This document shows positions 1 through 9,237 of a DNA stretch of 64,000 nt, in pieces. Origin of the DNA: Sulfitobacter sp. S223 (GTDB lineage: Bacteria; Pseudomonadota; Alphaproteobacteria; Rhodobacterales; Rhodobacteraceae). The stretch lies in NCBI RefSeq assembly GCF_025143825.1, contig NZ_CP083560.1, positions 868,001 through 932,000 on the forward strand. Direction: 5' to 3'. Numbering within the stretch: the first letter of the stretch is position 1; each line of letters starts with the position of its first letter. The notes beneath the pieces are model-generated. The model was not told the origin of the DNA and ran no database searches. It saw only the letters and a list, made by a program, of their open reading frames with translations. Both the position numbers and the translations under genes were made by a program.

Positions 1-54
1 ACCGCAGGTGACTTCAAGAAGGGCGCCACCGGCCTCATTGGCGACCCGGTCTGA
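1..54 (+). CDS. 3' end of an unidentified gene (17 codons)
   Basis: An open frame runs in from the left edge and stops at the TGA at 52-54; the visible C-terminus ends GLIGDPV. It lies 27 bases before a strong intrinsic terminator, which supports a real gene end rather than chance. The tail is too short to assign to a family. miaB often sits before phoH in this group, but I do not recognise this tail as MiaB. Confidence 0.5.
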   Translation, partial: TAGDFKKGATGLIGDPV

Positions 55-80
55 CATTGACCTGTGCGACACGATCTCGA

Positions 81-118
81 GGGGCTGTAGTGTTTAACAC
101 TACGGCCCCTTTTTCTTT
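81..118 (+). terminator. Rho-independent terminator
   Basis: The arms GGGGC-T-GTAGTG (81-92) and CACTAC-G-GCCCC (98-109) form an 11-pair stem with one internal mismatch. The loop is TTTAA and a T-rich run (110-118) follows. It ends the gene at the left edge and separates it from phoH. Confidence 0.9.
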
Positions 119-185
119 GCACCCACTGGCAATACCTGTGGGCACGCCCTATCTCTCAGTTCCCAGCGCTTGAAAGGACTTGCTT

Positions 186-1211
186 TTGCCCCCATCCGAT
201 CTGCTTACGCCTGAGACCGGCCCGCCTGGTCCCGTGCTTGATTTTCCCGACAACCGGTTGCTCATCGACCTGTGTGGTCCTTTTGATCAGCATCTGGCAG
301 CCATCGAGAAGGCGCTGGATGTCCAGATAGTGCGGCGCGGCAATTTTCTGACATTGCTGGGTGAGGCCGCATCAACTGAGCGTGCAGCGCAAGTTCTGCA
401 AGCGCTTTACGCACGTCTTGAAGGCGGTCGTGGTGTTGAACCTGCGGACGTGGATATGATCCTGCGAATGGGGACTTCTGGTGAGGGAACCGGCGTACGC
501 GACGGCGACCAGATCGAGATGCCGATCAGTCAAGCCATCGAAATCCAGACCCGCAAGAAGCGGGTTGAACCGCGGACAGAGGCGCAAAAAGCATACGTGC
601 AGGCCTTGTTCGACAGCGAGATGGCCTTTGGCATTGGACCCGCAGGCACGGGCAAGACCTATCTTGCTGTGGCGGTGGGGGTGTCGATGTTTTTGTCAGG
701 TAAGGTTGACAAGATCATCCTCAGCCGCCCCGCAGTAGAGGCGGGTGAGAGGCTGGGCTTTTTGCCAGGCACGCAGGATGAAAAGATCGATCCTTACATG
801 CAGCCGCTTTACGATGCGCTGAATGATTTCCTGCCGGGCAAACAACTGGCCAAACTGCGCGAAGAAAAGACGATCGAGATCGCGCCGCTGGCATTCATGC
901 GCGGGCGTACGCTGTCCAACGCATTCGTTGTACTGGACGAGGCGCAAAACGCTACCACGATGCAGATGAAGATGTTTTTGACGCGTCTCGGGCGTGGGTC
1001 GCGCATGGTGATCACTGGCGACCGCACCCAGATCGATTTGCCGCGCGGTCAGGCGTCTGGCCTTGCTGATGCGGAACGTTTGTTGCACAAGATTCCGAAA
1101 ATCAGCTTCAACTATTTCACGTCTAAAGATGTGGTGCGCCATCCGTTAGTTGCGGCCATCATCGAGGCGTATGAAGTGGAAGCCGAACGCGCGCTGCACC
1201 CCGACGGATAG
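186..1211 (+). CDS. phoH: PhoH-like ATPase
   Basis: This is a cytoplasmic P-loop ATPase of the PhoH/PhoL family, whose members are linked to RNA metabolism and ribosome quality control. The Walker A motif GPAGTGKT lies near residues 151-158 and the Walker B-like VVLDEAQN near residue 248. The conserved PhoH core follows an N-terminal region of about 110 residues that fits a small RNA-binding (KH/R3H-like) extension. There is no ATG start. TTG at 186 is preferred over TTG at 180 because AAGGA at 174-178 gives a spacing of 7. ybeY follows after 6 bases, the usual ybeZ-ybeY order, so the two are probably co-transcribed with corC and lnt. Confidence 0.93.
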   Translation: MPPSDLLTPETGPPGPVLDFPDNRLLIDLCGPFDQHLAAIEKALDVQIVRRGNFLTLLGEAASTERAAQVLQALYARLEGGRGVEPADVDMILRMGTSGEGTGVRDGDQIEMPISQAIEIQTRKKRVEPRTEAQKAYVQALFDSEMAFGIGPAGTGKTYLAVAVGVSMFLSGKVDKIILSRPAVEAGERLGFLPGTQDEKIDPYMQPLYDALNDFLPGKQLAKLREEKTIEIAPLAFMRGRTLSNAFVVLDEAQNATTMQMKMFLTRLGRGSRMVITGDRTQIDLPRGQASGLADAERLLHKIPKISFNYFTSKDVVRHPLVAAIIEAYEVEAERALHPDG

Positions 1212-1217
1212 ATCACT

Positions 1218-1784
1218 TTGGATACGCTTGATATTGTGATTGAGGCCCCCATTTGGGAGGCTGACCCGCTCACTGCGCTGGCAACAGCCGCAGTGCGCGC
1301 TGCTTTGCACCATGTGCACATTGACCCAGACGATTGTGAGGTCACCTTGCTAGCCTGTGATGACACGCGGATTGCCGAACTCAATGCCGAGTTTCGTGGC
1401 AAGCCGACTCCGACAAATGTGCTGAGCTGGCCCGCTCAATCGCTTGCTCCGCCCGCCGAAGGGCAGACGCCGCCAGCACCCGAAGCGGGCTTCGACGGGA
1501 TGATCGAACTGGGCGATATAGCGCTGAGTTATGACACATGTGCGCGTGAAGCTGTCGAATCAGGCAAGCCTTTCGCAGACCACCTGACCCACCTAATTGT
1601 ACACGGAGTGTTGCATTTGTTGGGCTATGACCACGAAACTGACGGCGATGCGGCGCTTATGGAAGGTTTAGAGGTCGAAATTCTTGGCAATCTTGGTCTG
1701 GATGACCCATATAATGCCGACGACAAGATCACAGGTGCCACAGTTGCGCCGTTTCCAAAGACAGGACCCAATGGGCGACACTGA
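1218..1784 (+). CDS. ybeY: Endoribonuclease YbeY (rRNA maturation)
   Basis: YbeY is a single-strand-specific metallo-endoribonuclease that acts in 16S rRNA 3'-end maturation and 70S ribosome quality control. The zinc signature H-x3-H-x5-H is present in HGVLHLLGYDH, with His129, His133 and His139. The protein is 188 residues, slightly longer than the usual 150-170 because of an insert near residues 75-90 and a C-terminal tail. The start is a TTG 6 bases after phoH. Its 3' end overlaps corC by 14 bases, so translational coupling is likely. Confidence 0.94.
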   Translation: MDTLDIVIEAPIWEADPLTALATAAVRAALHHVHIDPDDCEVTLLACDDTRIAELNAEFRGKPTPTNVLSWPAQSLAPPAEGQTPPAPEAGFDGMIELGDIALSYDTCAREAVESGKPFADHLTHLIVHGVLHLLGYDHETDGDAALMEGLEVEILGNLGLDDPYNADDKITGATVAPFPKTGPNGRH

Positions 1785-2691
1785 CGGACCATCTAACGCT
1801 GCGCAAAGCGCGCAGGAGCAATTCCCCTCCGAAGACATCAGCACTCAGGGCGATGCCGATAGCGGCAGAAGCGGCTTCTTTAGCCGCGTGATTGGTGCGC
1901 TTAGCCCCTCGGACACCGATGAAAGCAAGCAATCCTCTGCGCTGACAAGCGAACGGGGAGCGACCGGCATGGGAAATCTGCGCCGCATGCGCGTAGACGA
2001 CGTGATGATACCGAAAGCGGATATCGTGGCGGTCAGCGTTACATCGACGATGGACGAGCTGGTTGCAGTTTTCAAGGATAGCGGCCTGACGCGTCTGCCG
2101 GTCTATGACGGCACGCTGGACACGCCCGTTGGCATGGCGCACCTCAAGGATCTGGCGCTACAGTTCGGCTTCAACGGAAAACCAAAGAATTTTGACCTGA
2201 CAGAAATGCTGCGTCCGCTGGTATTTGTGCCTCCGTCGATGACGATCGGTGTGCTGCTCACAAAAATGCAAGCCGAACGCCGACATATGGCGCTGGTGAT
2301 TGATGAATACGGCGGCGTTGATGGTCTGGTCACGATCGAAGACTTGATCGAGCAGGTGATCGGGCAGATCGAAGATGAACACGATGTCGAGGAAGGCGTT
2401 TATTGGTCCGAGGAAAAGCCGGGACAATACCTTGCGCTTGCCAAAACACCTTTGGCTGATTTCGAGAACGAAGTCGGCCTGTCGCTGACCGATCATGATG
2501 ACGTAGACGAGGAGGAGATCGACACCTTGGGCGGTCTTGTCTTCATGTTGTCTGGTCGCGTGCCTGCGCGCGGAGAGGTCGTGGTACACCCCGATGGCCC
2601 CGAATTCGAGGTGATGGACGCAGATCCGCGCCGGATTAAACGGCTGCGTGTGCGGATGAACGGCGCACATTCAGGAGGGGCTCCCGCCTGA
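1771..2691 (+). CDS. corC: CorC/HlyC-family CBS-domain protein
   Basis: This is a soluble protein of the CorC/TlyC family, annotated as a magnesium/cobalt efflux accessory factor. After a low-complexity N-terminal 60 residues come paired CBS domains (about 70-190) and the C-terminal CorC_HlyC transporter-associated domain (about 215-295). There is no DUF21 membrane domain, as expected for the short CorC form. The ATG at 1771 lies inside the 3' end of ybeY behind GACAGGA; longer in-frame starts would run through the ybeY core. The stop overlaps the lnt start as TGATG. The position between ybeY and lnt matches the classic ybeZ-ybeY-ybeX-lnt cluster. Confidence 0.93.
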   Translation: MGDTDGPSNAAQSAQEQFPSEDISTQGDADSGRSGFFSRVIGALSPSDTDESKQSSALTSERGATGMGNLRRMRVDDVMIPKADIVAVSVTSTMDELVAVFKDSGLTRLPVYDGTLDTPVGMAHLKDLALQFGFNGKPKNFDLTEMLRPLVFVPPSMTIGVLLTKMQAERRHMALVIDEYGGVDGLVTIEDLIEQVIGQIEDEHDVEEGVYWSEEKPGQYLALAKTPLADFENEVGLSLTDHDDVDEEEIDTLGGLVFMLSGRVPARGEVVVHPDGPEFEVMDADPRRIKRLRVRMNGAHSGGAPA

Positions 2692-4157
2692 TGCGGGCCC
2701 TTCCGCTCGTGATCCTGGGGGCTCTGGCGGCGTTGGGGCAGGCGCCCTTTGATCTTTCCCTTGTAATGCTCGCAGCCATGGGGGCTGCCGTTCACCTAAG
2801 CTATCCTGCGGCAAGCGCGCGCATGGCGGCTGTTTCTGGCTTTGCCTTTGGTTTCGGTTATTTCGCAGTTGCACTGCACTGGATCGTCTCGCCTTTCATG
2901 GTAGATGCCGCAAGGCACGGCTGGATGGCCCCGTTTGCTGTTGTCTTGATGGCAACTGGAGGGGCGCTTTTCTGGAGCCTTGCATTCTGGTCGGCGCGGC
3001 GGCTGTCTGCGGGGATTTGGGCGTTGATTCCCTGCTGGGCTGCTATCGAATTGCTGCGCGCCTATATCTTTACCGGATTTCCTTGGGCTGCCCCCTCACA
3101 GGCGATGGTAGGCAGCCTTTTGGGGCAGACCCTTGCATGGATCGGGCCGCACGGTTTGAACTTTGTGGTAATTGGTGCCGCTGTTGGTATCGCGGCGCTC
3201 GCGCGATGGTCGTGGTTGGGGCGTGTCGTCTATCTGGTGCCGCTGGGTCTTGTTGTCCTTCTTCCACCGCTGTCGCAGCCTGCATCGCTGTCGGATCAGA
3301 TGCTGAGGCTGGTTCAGCCAAACGCACCACAACACCAAAAGTGGGATCCTGAAAAGATAGGTGTTTTTTATGAGCGCCAGTTGAGTTTTTCTGCGGCACC
3401 TGCGCAAGGCAAAGCGCCCGATGCGATCATTTGGCCTGAAACGGCCATTCCATGGAGCCTGAATCGCAGTCAGGTTATTTTAGAAGAAATCAGTTTTGCT
3501 GCTGGTGGTACGCCCGTCATCCTTGGTGCGCAACGCAGCGAAGGGCAACGATTTTTCAATGCGCTGGTGCTGCTGGGCCCTCAGGGGGAGGTGACCCAGA
3601 TTTATGACAAGCATCATCTGGTCCCGTTTGGTGAATTTGTCCCTTTGGGCGAATTTGCGGCGCGCTTTGGTATTTACGGTATGGCCCCGCAGCACGGTGC
3701 TGGATTCAGCGCGGGACCGGGCGCACGGCTGATGGATCTCGGCCCTTTGGGCCGCGCTTTGCCGTTGATCTGCTATGAGGCTGTGTTTGCCCATGATGTG
3801 AATGCAGCACCAGAACGGCCGGACTTCATCATCCATGCCACCAATGACGCATGGTTCGGAAAATATGCTGGGCCTCAACAACATTTGGCGCAAACGCGCA
3901 TGCGGGCCATTGAACAGGGGCTGCCGGTAGCGCGTGCGGCTAATACCGGTATTTCAGCTATGATTGATCCGCGTGGCCGCATATTGCAAAGCCTTGATCT
4001 GGGGGAGGCGGGCTTTATTGATGCACGCTTGCCTCTGCCGCTTGCCCCGACGCTTTATAGCAGGACGGGTGACACGCCTTGGGTCGTGCTGCTGGCGGTG
4101 TTGATAGGAGGCATGGTGCTGCGGCGTGTGGTTGTTAGACTTAAAAAGACCGAATAA
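2691..4157 (+). CDS. lnt: Apolipoprotein N-acyltransferase
   Basis: Lnt transfers the third acyl chain onto the N-terminal cysteine of lipoproteins in the inner membrane. The 488-residue protein has about seven hydrophobic segments before residue 200, a nitrilase-like periplasmic domain and a final anchoring helix near 455-475. The catalytic triad is visible: Glu250 in WPETAIPW, Lys307 in YDKHHLVPFGE and Cys361 in LICYEAVF, matching the spacing of the E. coli Glu267/Lys335/Cys387 set. The ATG at 2691 overlaps the corC stop (TGATG). It is the last gene of the phoH operon. Confidence 0.96.
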   Translation: MRALPLVILGALAALGQAPFDLSLVMLAAMGAAVHLSYPAASARMAAVSGFAFGFGYFAVALHWIVSPFMVDAARHGWMAPFAVVLMATGGALFWSLAFWSARRLSAGIWALIPCWAAIELLRAYIFTGFPWAAPSQAMVGSLLGQTLAWIGPHGLNFVVIGAAVGIAALARWSWLGRVVYLVPLGLVVLLPPLSQPASLSDQMLRLVQPNAPQHQKWDPEKIGVFYERQLSFSAAPAQGKAPDAIIWPETAIPWSLNRSQVILEEISFAAGGTPVILGAQRSEGQRFFNALVLLGPQGEVTQIYDKHHLVPFGEFVPLGEFAARFGIYGMAPQHGAGFSAGPGARLMDLGPLGRALPLICYEAVFAHDVNAAPERPDFIIHATNDAWFGKYAGPQQHLAQTRMRAIEQGLPVARAANTGISAMIDPRGRILQSLDLGEAGFIDARLPLPLAPTLYSRTGDTPWVVLLAVLIGGMVLRRVVVRLKKTE

Positions 4158-4196
4158 CGATTGACCCTTTAGGTCGCGCAGCTTACTTCTATCGCG

Positions 4197-4249
4197 TTGC
4201 ACCACAACGGCTTCCTGACGTGGTGCTTTAATTTTAATGGAGCTCATTC
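4197..4249 (+). promoter_or_regulatory. SAM/SAH riboswitch controlling metK
   Basis: A perfect 7-bp stem, GCACCAC (4199-4205) with GTGGTGC (4220-4226), encloses the loop AACGGCTTCCTGAC. An A/U-rich linker and TGGAGC (4238-4243), which contains the Shine-Dalgarno sequence, follow, and the ATG is at 4250. The loop segment GGCTTCC can pair with GGAGC to form the pseudoknot. Arrangement and loop sequence match the SAM/SAH riboswitch class known upstream of metK in Rhodobacterales (recalled from knowledge). Ligand binding should hide the ribosome site and lower SAM synthetase production. Confidence 0.9.
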
Positions 4250-5431
4250 ATGTCCCGCAAATCATATATTTTTACTTCGGAATCTGTTTCCGAGGGCCAT
4301 CCGGATAAAGTCTGTGACCGGATCAGCGATGCGGTATTGGACGCGTTCCTCGCCGAAGAACCCGAGGCACGTGTCGCGGCAGAGACTTTCGCTACGACCA
4401 ATCGGGTTGTTATCGGCGGTGAGGTCGGGCTGTCTGACCGGGCCAAGCTGCATACCTATATGGGTCGTATCGATGAAATCGCGCGCGCCTGCATCAAGGA
4501 TATTGGTTACGAGCAAGACAAGTTCCACCACGAGACTGTGGAGATCACCAACCTGCTGCATGAGCAATCCGCTCATATCGCGCAGGGCGTAGATTCATCT
4601 GCCGACAAAGATGAAGGCGCAGGCGATCAGGGTATTATGTTCGGCTACGCCACGGACGAAACCGAAGAGCTGATGCCGGCACCAGTGCATTATGCCCATG
4701 CGATTTTGCGCCGTCTGGCTGAGGTGCGCAAAGACGGCACAGAGCCTACACTGCGCCCTGACGCGAAATCCCAGCTTTCCGTGCGATATGAAGGGGGTAA
4801 GCCGGTCGGCGTAAGTTCAATCGTTCTGAGCACCCAACACGCACACGAAAACCAGACCAGCGCTGATATTCGTGAAATCGTCGAACCCTATATCCGTGAA
4901 GTTCTGCCCGAAGGCTGGATTACAGAAGCGACCGACTGGTGGGTGAACCCAACAGGCACATTCGTCATTGGCGGCCCGGACGGGGATGCCGGCCTGACAG
5001 GCCGCAAGATTATTGTGGATACCTATGGCGGTGCCGCACCTCATGGCGGCGGTGCATTTTCGGGGAAAGATCCAACAAAGGTGGACCGGTCTGCGGCATA
5101 TGCTGCGCGCTATCTGGCCAAGAACGTTGTTGCGGCCGGGTTGGCGTCAAAATGCACCATCCAGCTGAGCTATGCCATCGGGGTGAGCAAGCCGCTTTCG
5201 ATCTATTGTGATACCTTTGGTACCGGTGAGGTCGAGGCAGAAGCGATCGAGCGCGCAATAGCGGGCGTGATGGATCTTACTCCACGCGGCATCAGAAGCC
5301 ATCTTGGGCTGAATAAACCGATCTACCAGCGTACTGCAGCTTACGGGCATTTTGGCCGCGCGCCAGAAGCTGATGGCGGTTTTAGCTGGGAACGGACTGA
5401 TCTGGTTGACGCGATCAAGAAAGCGATTTGA
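4250..5431 (+). CDS. metK: S-adenosylmethionine synthetase
   Basis: MetK makes S-adenosylmethionine from methionine and ATP in the cytoplasm. The 393-residue length is normal. The N-terminal [12 protein letters not shown], the central [12 protein letters not shown] and the glycine-rich [16 protein letters not shown] loop that binds ATP/phosphate are all present. The start at 4250 sits 7 bases after the GGAG that belongs to the riboswitch pseudoknot, so translation is the likely control step. It stands alone on its transcript, with a convergent neighbour sharing a hairpin at the 3' end. Confidence 0.98.
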   Translation: MSRKSYIFTSESVSEGHPDKVCDRISDAVLDAFLAEEPEARVAAETFATTNRVVIGGEVGLSDRAKLHTYMGRIDEIARACIKDIGYEQDKFHHETVEITNLLHEQSAHIAQGVDSSADKDEGAGDQGIMFGYATDETEELMPAPVHYAHAILRRLAEVRKDGTEPTLRPDAKSQLSVRYEGGKPVGVSSIVLSTQHAHENQTSADIREIVEPYIREVLPEGWITEATDWWVNPTGTFVIGGPDGDAGLTGRKIIVDTYGGAAPHGGGAFSGKDPTKVDRSAAYAARYLAKNVVAAGLASKCTIQLSYAIGVSKPLSIYCDTFGTGEVEAEAIERAIAGVMDLTPRGIRSHLGLNKPIYQRTAAYGHFGRAPEADGGFSWERTDLVDAIKKAI

Positions 5432-5436
5432 TCTAG

Positions 5437-5462
5437 GACGCCGCCCTAGTCGGGGCGGCGTC
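5437..5462. terminator. Hairpin between convergent metK and signalling gene
   Basis: GACGCCGCCC (5437-5446) pairs perfectly with GGGCGGCGTC (5453-5462) around a 6-base loop, directly after the metK stop and overlapping the stop of the convergent gene. No T-run follows on either strand, so it may be a weak terminator or a 3'-end stabiliser rather than a classical terminator. Confidence 0.55.
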
Positions 5463-6273
5463 GAAATATGGACGGTGGCTTGACCGGTTTTGTCTCCGGC
5501 TTGCCAGGTCTTTCTGACGGAACCATTGCATTAATTCGCGATATCGGCAGCGTTTGCGGCCCGCGTGAAGACGGTATGCTGGGAGTGTGAGTGGTTTTGG
5601 CCGCGCCAATATCATCCAGATCGTCAAGAAACGACCAGAGCCTTCGGAGCGATCCCTCCATCCGTTCAACACGCTCTTGCGCGTCTTCCGGTTCAAGTTT
5701 GTCGATGTCGCGCAATGTGCGCATCTGGCGCATCATCCGGCTAACGATGGGTTTGATGTCGTGTGCGCATTTGCGTGAAAAGCTTTGTAGTGTTTCATCG
5801 TGCTTGCTGACCGATACCGCCATCCCGCGTGCAAGCTGTGACTTCTGAAGGGCTGAGATGACCGCACGGTTGAGGGTTTCGCCTGAAATCTCGTCTTTTG
5901 TCAGGTAGTCGCTGAACCCCAGTTTGAGTGCCCTGAGCGCGATGTTATTCTGTTCTGTTCCGGTAATCATGAGAGTTGCAGCAGTCCGATTAACGTGATC
6001 CGCGCGGATCAGCTCAACGCCATCCAGTCCGGTGCCGTCCGGCAGATGATAATCCAGCAGGATCATGTCAAAGCGATCTTTTTTCAGGATGATTCGCATT
6101 GCTTCAAGGCTGTCTGCCTCAGCGACATGAGTCGTAAAATCAAATTCGTGGCAGAGCCTTTTCAGGCGGGTACGATCAAATTTCTCGTCGTCCACAATAA
6201 GGATGCTGGCGAAGACAGGGGCGGTGGCAGCCTGTTGCAACGCTGTCGGCTTGATTGAGGTGGGGTGATGCAT
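5446..6273 (-). CDS. Receiver-domain protein with DHp-like histidine helix, no ATPase domain
   Basis: Residues 22-140 form a response-regulator receiver: acidic pair Asp28/Asp29, phospho-acceptor Asp74 in MILLDYHLPDG, Thr104 and Lys126. Residues 160-225 resemble the dimerisation and phosphotransfer helices of a histidine kinase, with an H-box-like HDIKP at His171 followed by a long amphipathic helix. No HATPase motifs (N, G1, G2) follow, only about 45 proline-rich basic residues. It could be a phosphorelay intermediate or a receiver with an output dimerisation domain; the partner kinase is not in the window. It is convergent with metK and divergent from trmB. The start is a normal ATG. Confidence 0.8.
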   Translation of the reverse strand: MHHPTSIKPTALQQAATAPVFASILIVDDEKFDRTRLKRLCHEFDFTTHVAEADSLEAMRIILKKDRFDMILLDYHLPDGTGLDGVELIRADHVNRTAATLMITGTEQNNIALRALKLGFSDYLTKDEISGETLNRAVISALQKSQLARGMAVSVSKHDETLQSFSRKCAHDIKPIVSRMMRQMRTLRDIDKLEPEDAQERVERMEGSLRRLWSFLDDLDDIGAAKTTHTPSIPSSRGPQTLPISRINAMVPSERPGKPETKPVKPPSIFRRRPD

Positions 6274-6383
6274 TGTGCGGCTCCTGCCTTGGAAGGTTTG
6301 TCCAGCATAAGCGACAGATCGTTAATGAAAGGTATCAATGGCGAGTATTGCAGCGCCGCGCCAACCCCGCTACATGCGCGGGC

Positions 6384-7085
6384 ATGAGTACGCCAGTAAG
6401 ACCCCGACGCAATTTCTATGGCCGCCTGAAGGGCCATAACCTCAAGGAATCCCAGAAGGGGTATCTTGATGAGGATCTTGCACCTCTTTCACCAGGTGCT
6501 GTGGATTGGGAAAGCAACCCCGAGCGCAACTTGTTGGACACGGGCGCGATGTTTGACGGTAAGCCAGTCTGGCTTGAGGTCGGATTTGGCGGCGGTGAGC
6601 ATATGGTACATCAGGCGGCGCAGAACCCTGATACCGGTATCATTGGCTGCGAGCCGTATATTAACGGCGTTGCGATGCTGCTCGGCAAGATACGGCGCGC
6701 GGGTGTGGAGAATGTCAAAGTTCATCCAGGTGATGTGCGCGATATGTTCGACGTCCTGCCTGCGGAAAGCATCTCGAAGGCGTTTCTGTTGTATCCTGAT
6801 CCATGGCCCAAGACGCGGCATCACCGCCGCCGGTTTGTCACGGAAGAGCACTTGGTACCACTGCACCGCGTCTTGAAGCCCGGTTCGATCTTTCGCGTAG
6901 CGACTGATATTGAGGATTATGTGCGCCAGACACTGCAGGAAGTTCCGCGCTTTGGCTTTGAATGGCTGGCCGAGGGACCTGAAGATTGGCGCAAACCTTG
7001 GGATGACTGGATTTCGACGCGCTATGAGCAAAAGGCGCTTCGCGAAGGGCGGGTGCCGCACTACCTGACGTTCCGGCGCGTGTGA
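6384..7085 (+). CDS. trmB: tRNA (guanine-N7-)-methyltransferase
   Basis: TrmB uses SAM to make m7G46 in the variable loop of tRNAs. The SAM-binding motif EVGFGGGEHM and the family signature YPDPWPKTRHHRRRF are both present, followed by the DIEDYVRQ region. From the ATG at 6384 the protein is 233 residues, the usual length. An upstream in-frame extension to 6255 would overlap the divergent gene and lacks family similarity, so it is rejected. It appears to be monocistronic, with a repeated intergenic motif just downstream. Confidence 0.95.
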   Translation: MSTPVRPRRNFYGRLKGHNLKESQKGYLDEDLAPLSPGAVDWESNPERNLLDTGAMFDGKPVWLEVGFGGGEHMVHQAAQNPDTGIIGCEPYINGVAMLLGKIRRAGVENVKVHPGDVRDMFDVLPAESISKAFLLYPDPWPKTRHHRRRFVTEEHLVPLHRVLKPGSIFRVATDIEDYVRQTLQEVPRFGFEWLAEGPEDWRKPWDDWISTRYEQKALREGRVPHYLTFRRV

Positions 7086-7122
7086 TGCTAAGGATGGCGT
7101 GAGGGGTTTCACCTCTCAAACT

Positions 7123-7150
7123 CCCCAGGATATTTTTGGCCAAAAGAAAT
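7123..7150. repeat. Dispersed intergenic motif, copy 1
   Basis: A 28-base block containing AGGATATTTTTGGCCAAAAG and ending AAAT lies between trmB and aroA. A close relative sits at 21828-21856. Both carry GGATATTT, then a short variable part, then GCCAAAAGAAAT, followed by a GGTC-containing stretch. Motifs of this look are scattered through intergenic DNA of Rhodobacteraceae; the function is unknown to me. Confidence 0.6.
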
Positions 7151-7217
7151 AGGGTCGGCATGGACCTGCATTGACTGGCGGGCTAGAAGGTTCTGGAATG
7201 AAAGTGAGGGCGCTAAC

Positions 7218-8567
7218 ATGTCGGGCCATGGTGTTGCTATTCCAATGACGTCTACTGCCTGTGGGCCGCTACGCGGCACTGCGGATGTGCCGGGAGACAA
7301 GTCGATTTCCCATCGCTCGTTGATCCTTGGGGCGATGTGTGTCGGCGAGACGACGATCACCGGTCTGCTGGAAGGGCAGGACGTTCTTGATACTGCTGCG
7401 GCCATGCAGGCGTTCGGCGCGCAGGTGACGGATCACGGTGACGGCCGCTGGTCTGTTCAAGGTGTTGGTGTGGGCGGATTTGCCGAGCCGACCGGGGTGA
7501 TTGATTGCGGCAATTCGGGCACCGGTGTGCGCCTTATTATGGGGGCAATGGCCACCCAGCCTATTACGGCGACCTTTTCCGGAGATGCGAGTCTGAACGG
7601 GCGTCCGATGGCGCGGGTCACTGACCCGTTGGCGCTGTTCGGATGTCAGGCTGTCGGGCGTGACGGAGGGCGCTTGCCGATGACATTGGTCGGCGCGCGG
7701 GAGCCTGTTCCCGTACGGTATGTTGTGCCAGTTCCTTCGGCTCAGGTTAAGTCGGCTGTGTTGCTGGCAGGGCTGAACGCGCCGGGCCAAACTGTGGTGA
7801 TCGAGAAAGAGGCCACGCGTGACCATACAGAGCGGATGCTGGAAGGGTTTGGCGCGGAAATTTCTGTGCGCGAAACCGACGAAGGCCGTGAGATCACGTT
7901 GACCGGTCAGCCCGAGCTACGCGCCCAGCATATTGAAGTGCCGCGCGATCCAAGCTCGGCTGCGTTTCCTGTTTGTGCGGCGTTGATCGTGCCGGGTTCT
8001 GACGTTTTGGTTCCAGGGATCGGGTTGAACCCGACACGGGCCGGTCTTTTCACCACCCTGCGCGAGATGGGCGCTGATCTGGTCTATGAGAACGAGCGTA
8101 TCGAGGGCGGAGAGCCTGTCGCAGACCTGCGCGCACGCTTCTCACCTGATATGCGGGGTATCGAAGTGCCACCAGCACGGGCAGCCAGTATGATTGACGA
8201 ATACCCGGTTCTGAGTGTCGTGGCAGCCTATGCGACGGGACAGACAGTTATGCGCGGCGTGCGAGAGTTGCGCGTGAAAGAAAGTGACCGGATTGATGCG
8301 ATGGCCAAGGGCTTGCGAGCGAATGGGATCGATGTTGAAGAAGGTGAAGACTGGTGGATTGTGACCGGTGCGGGCCACGGCAATGTCGCCGGCGGCGCGA
8401 TTTGCGCCAGCCAACTGGATCACCGTATCGCAATGTCATTCCTGATCCTCGGGATGGCCTCTAATGCGCCGGTACAGGTGGATGACGGTGGACCAATCGC
8501 GACGTCCTTTCCGATATTCGAACCGCTGATGGCCTCTTTGGGGGCCGATGTGTGCCGCAATGGGTGA
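7218..8567 (+). CDS. aroA: 3-phosphoshikimate 1-carboxyvinyltransferase (EPSP synthase)
   Basis: AroA joins phosphoenolpyruvate to shikimate 3-phosphate, the sixth step of the shikimate pathway. The 449-residue protein shows the N-terminal [39 protein letters not shown] and the C-terminal LRVKESDR and DHRIAMSF motifs, spanning the two inside-out alpha/beta domains. The ATG at 7218 is the first good start after the repeat. Its 3' end overlaps cmk, a common arrangement in alphaproteobacteria, so the two are probably translated together. Confidence 0.97.
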   Translation: MSGHGVAIPMTSTACGPLRGTADVPGDKSISHRSLILGAMCVGETTITGLLEGQDVLDTAAAMQAFGAQVTDHGDGRWSVQGVGVGGFAEPTGVIDCGNSGTGVRLIMGAMATQPITATFSGDASLNGRPMARVTDPLALFGCQAVGRDGGRLPMTLVGAREPVPVRYVVPVPSAQVKSAVLLAGLNAPGQTVVIEKEATRDHTERMLEGFGAEISVRETDEGREITLTGQPELRAQHIEVPRDPSSAAFPVCAALIVPGSDVLVPGIGLNPTRAGLFTTLREMGADLVYENERIEGGEPVADLRARFSPDMRGIEVPPARAASMIDEYPVLSVVAAYATGQTVMRGVRELRVKESDRIDAMAKGLRANGIDVEEGEDWWIVTGAGHGNVAGGAICASQLDHRIAMSFLILGMASNAPVQVDDGGPIATSFPIFEPLMASLGADVCRNG

Positions 8568-9174
8568 CGGGTTTTCAGTAGCGATTGACGGACCGGCAGC
8601 AGCAGGCAAGGGTACAGTGTCCAAGGCAGTAGCTGCACATTTCGGTTTTGCGCATCTGGATACCGGTCTGTTGTACCGCGCAGTTGGTGCCAAGGTGCTG
8701 GCAGGCATGGACGCCATTGAAGCGGCGCAATCGCTTATGTCTGATGATCTGGATGATGATAGCTTGCGCACGCCTGCAGTGGCACAGGCGGCCAGCAAGG
8801 TTGCGGTGATCTCCGAAGTACGTGCGGCGTTGCTTGATTTTCAACGTAGTTTTGCTACGCGCGCAGGCGGTGCAGTGCTTGATGGGCGCGACATTGGAAC
8901 GGTCATTTGCCCTGAAGCTGCTGTTAAGTTGTTTGTTACTGCCAGTGCAGAAGTGCGCGCGCAGCGCCGTTTTGCTGAGTTGTCGGCGAAAGGCATCACC
9001 GACAGCTACGAGACGGTGCTGGCGGATGTGAAATCCCGCGACGCGCGTGATATGGAGCGGGTCGAGGCACCTTTGCGCCCGGCGGATGGCGCGGTGGTGA
9101 TCGATACGTCTGATTTGTCCATAGAGCAGGCAGTTGCGCAGGCGATTACGGTAATTCAGGAAAAGCGCGTTTAA
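8560..9174 (+). CDS. cmk: Cytidylate kinase
   Basis: Cmk phosphorylates CMP and dCMP for nucleotide recycling. The P-loop GPAAAGKGT follows the start, then [12 protein letters not shown] and the nucleotide-binding [13 protein letters not shown] motif. ATG at 8560 gives 204 residues and an 8-base overlap with aroA; an ATG at 8548 would add four residues (MCAA). The GGGGG run at 8540-8544 does not decide between them, so 8560 is chosen because the family usually begins close to the P-loop strand. Elsewhere rpsA commonly follows cmk; here about 2.5 kb of other DNA separates them. Confidence 0.94.
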   Translation: MGDGFSVAIDGPAAAGKGTVSKAVAAHFGFAHLDTGLLYRAVGAKVLAGMDAIEAAQSLMSDDLDDDSLRTPAVAQAASKVAVISEVRAALLDFQRSFATRAGGAVLDGRDIGTVICPEAAVKLFVTASAEVRAQRRFAELSAKGITDSYETVLADVKSRDARDMERVEAPLRPADGAVVIDTSDLSIEQAVAQAITVIQEKRV

Positions 9175-9237
9175 TCGGGCGACTGCTTTGAACTGCTTCT
9201 GTATGATGTAAGAAATGATAGAACTAGGGAAATGCAA

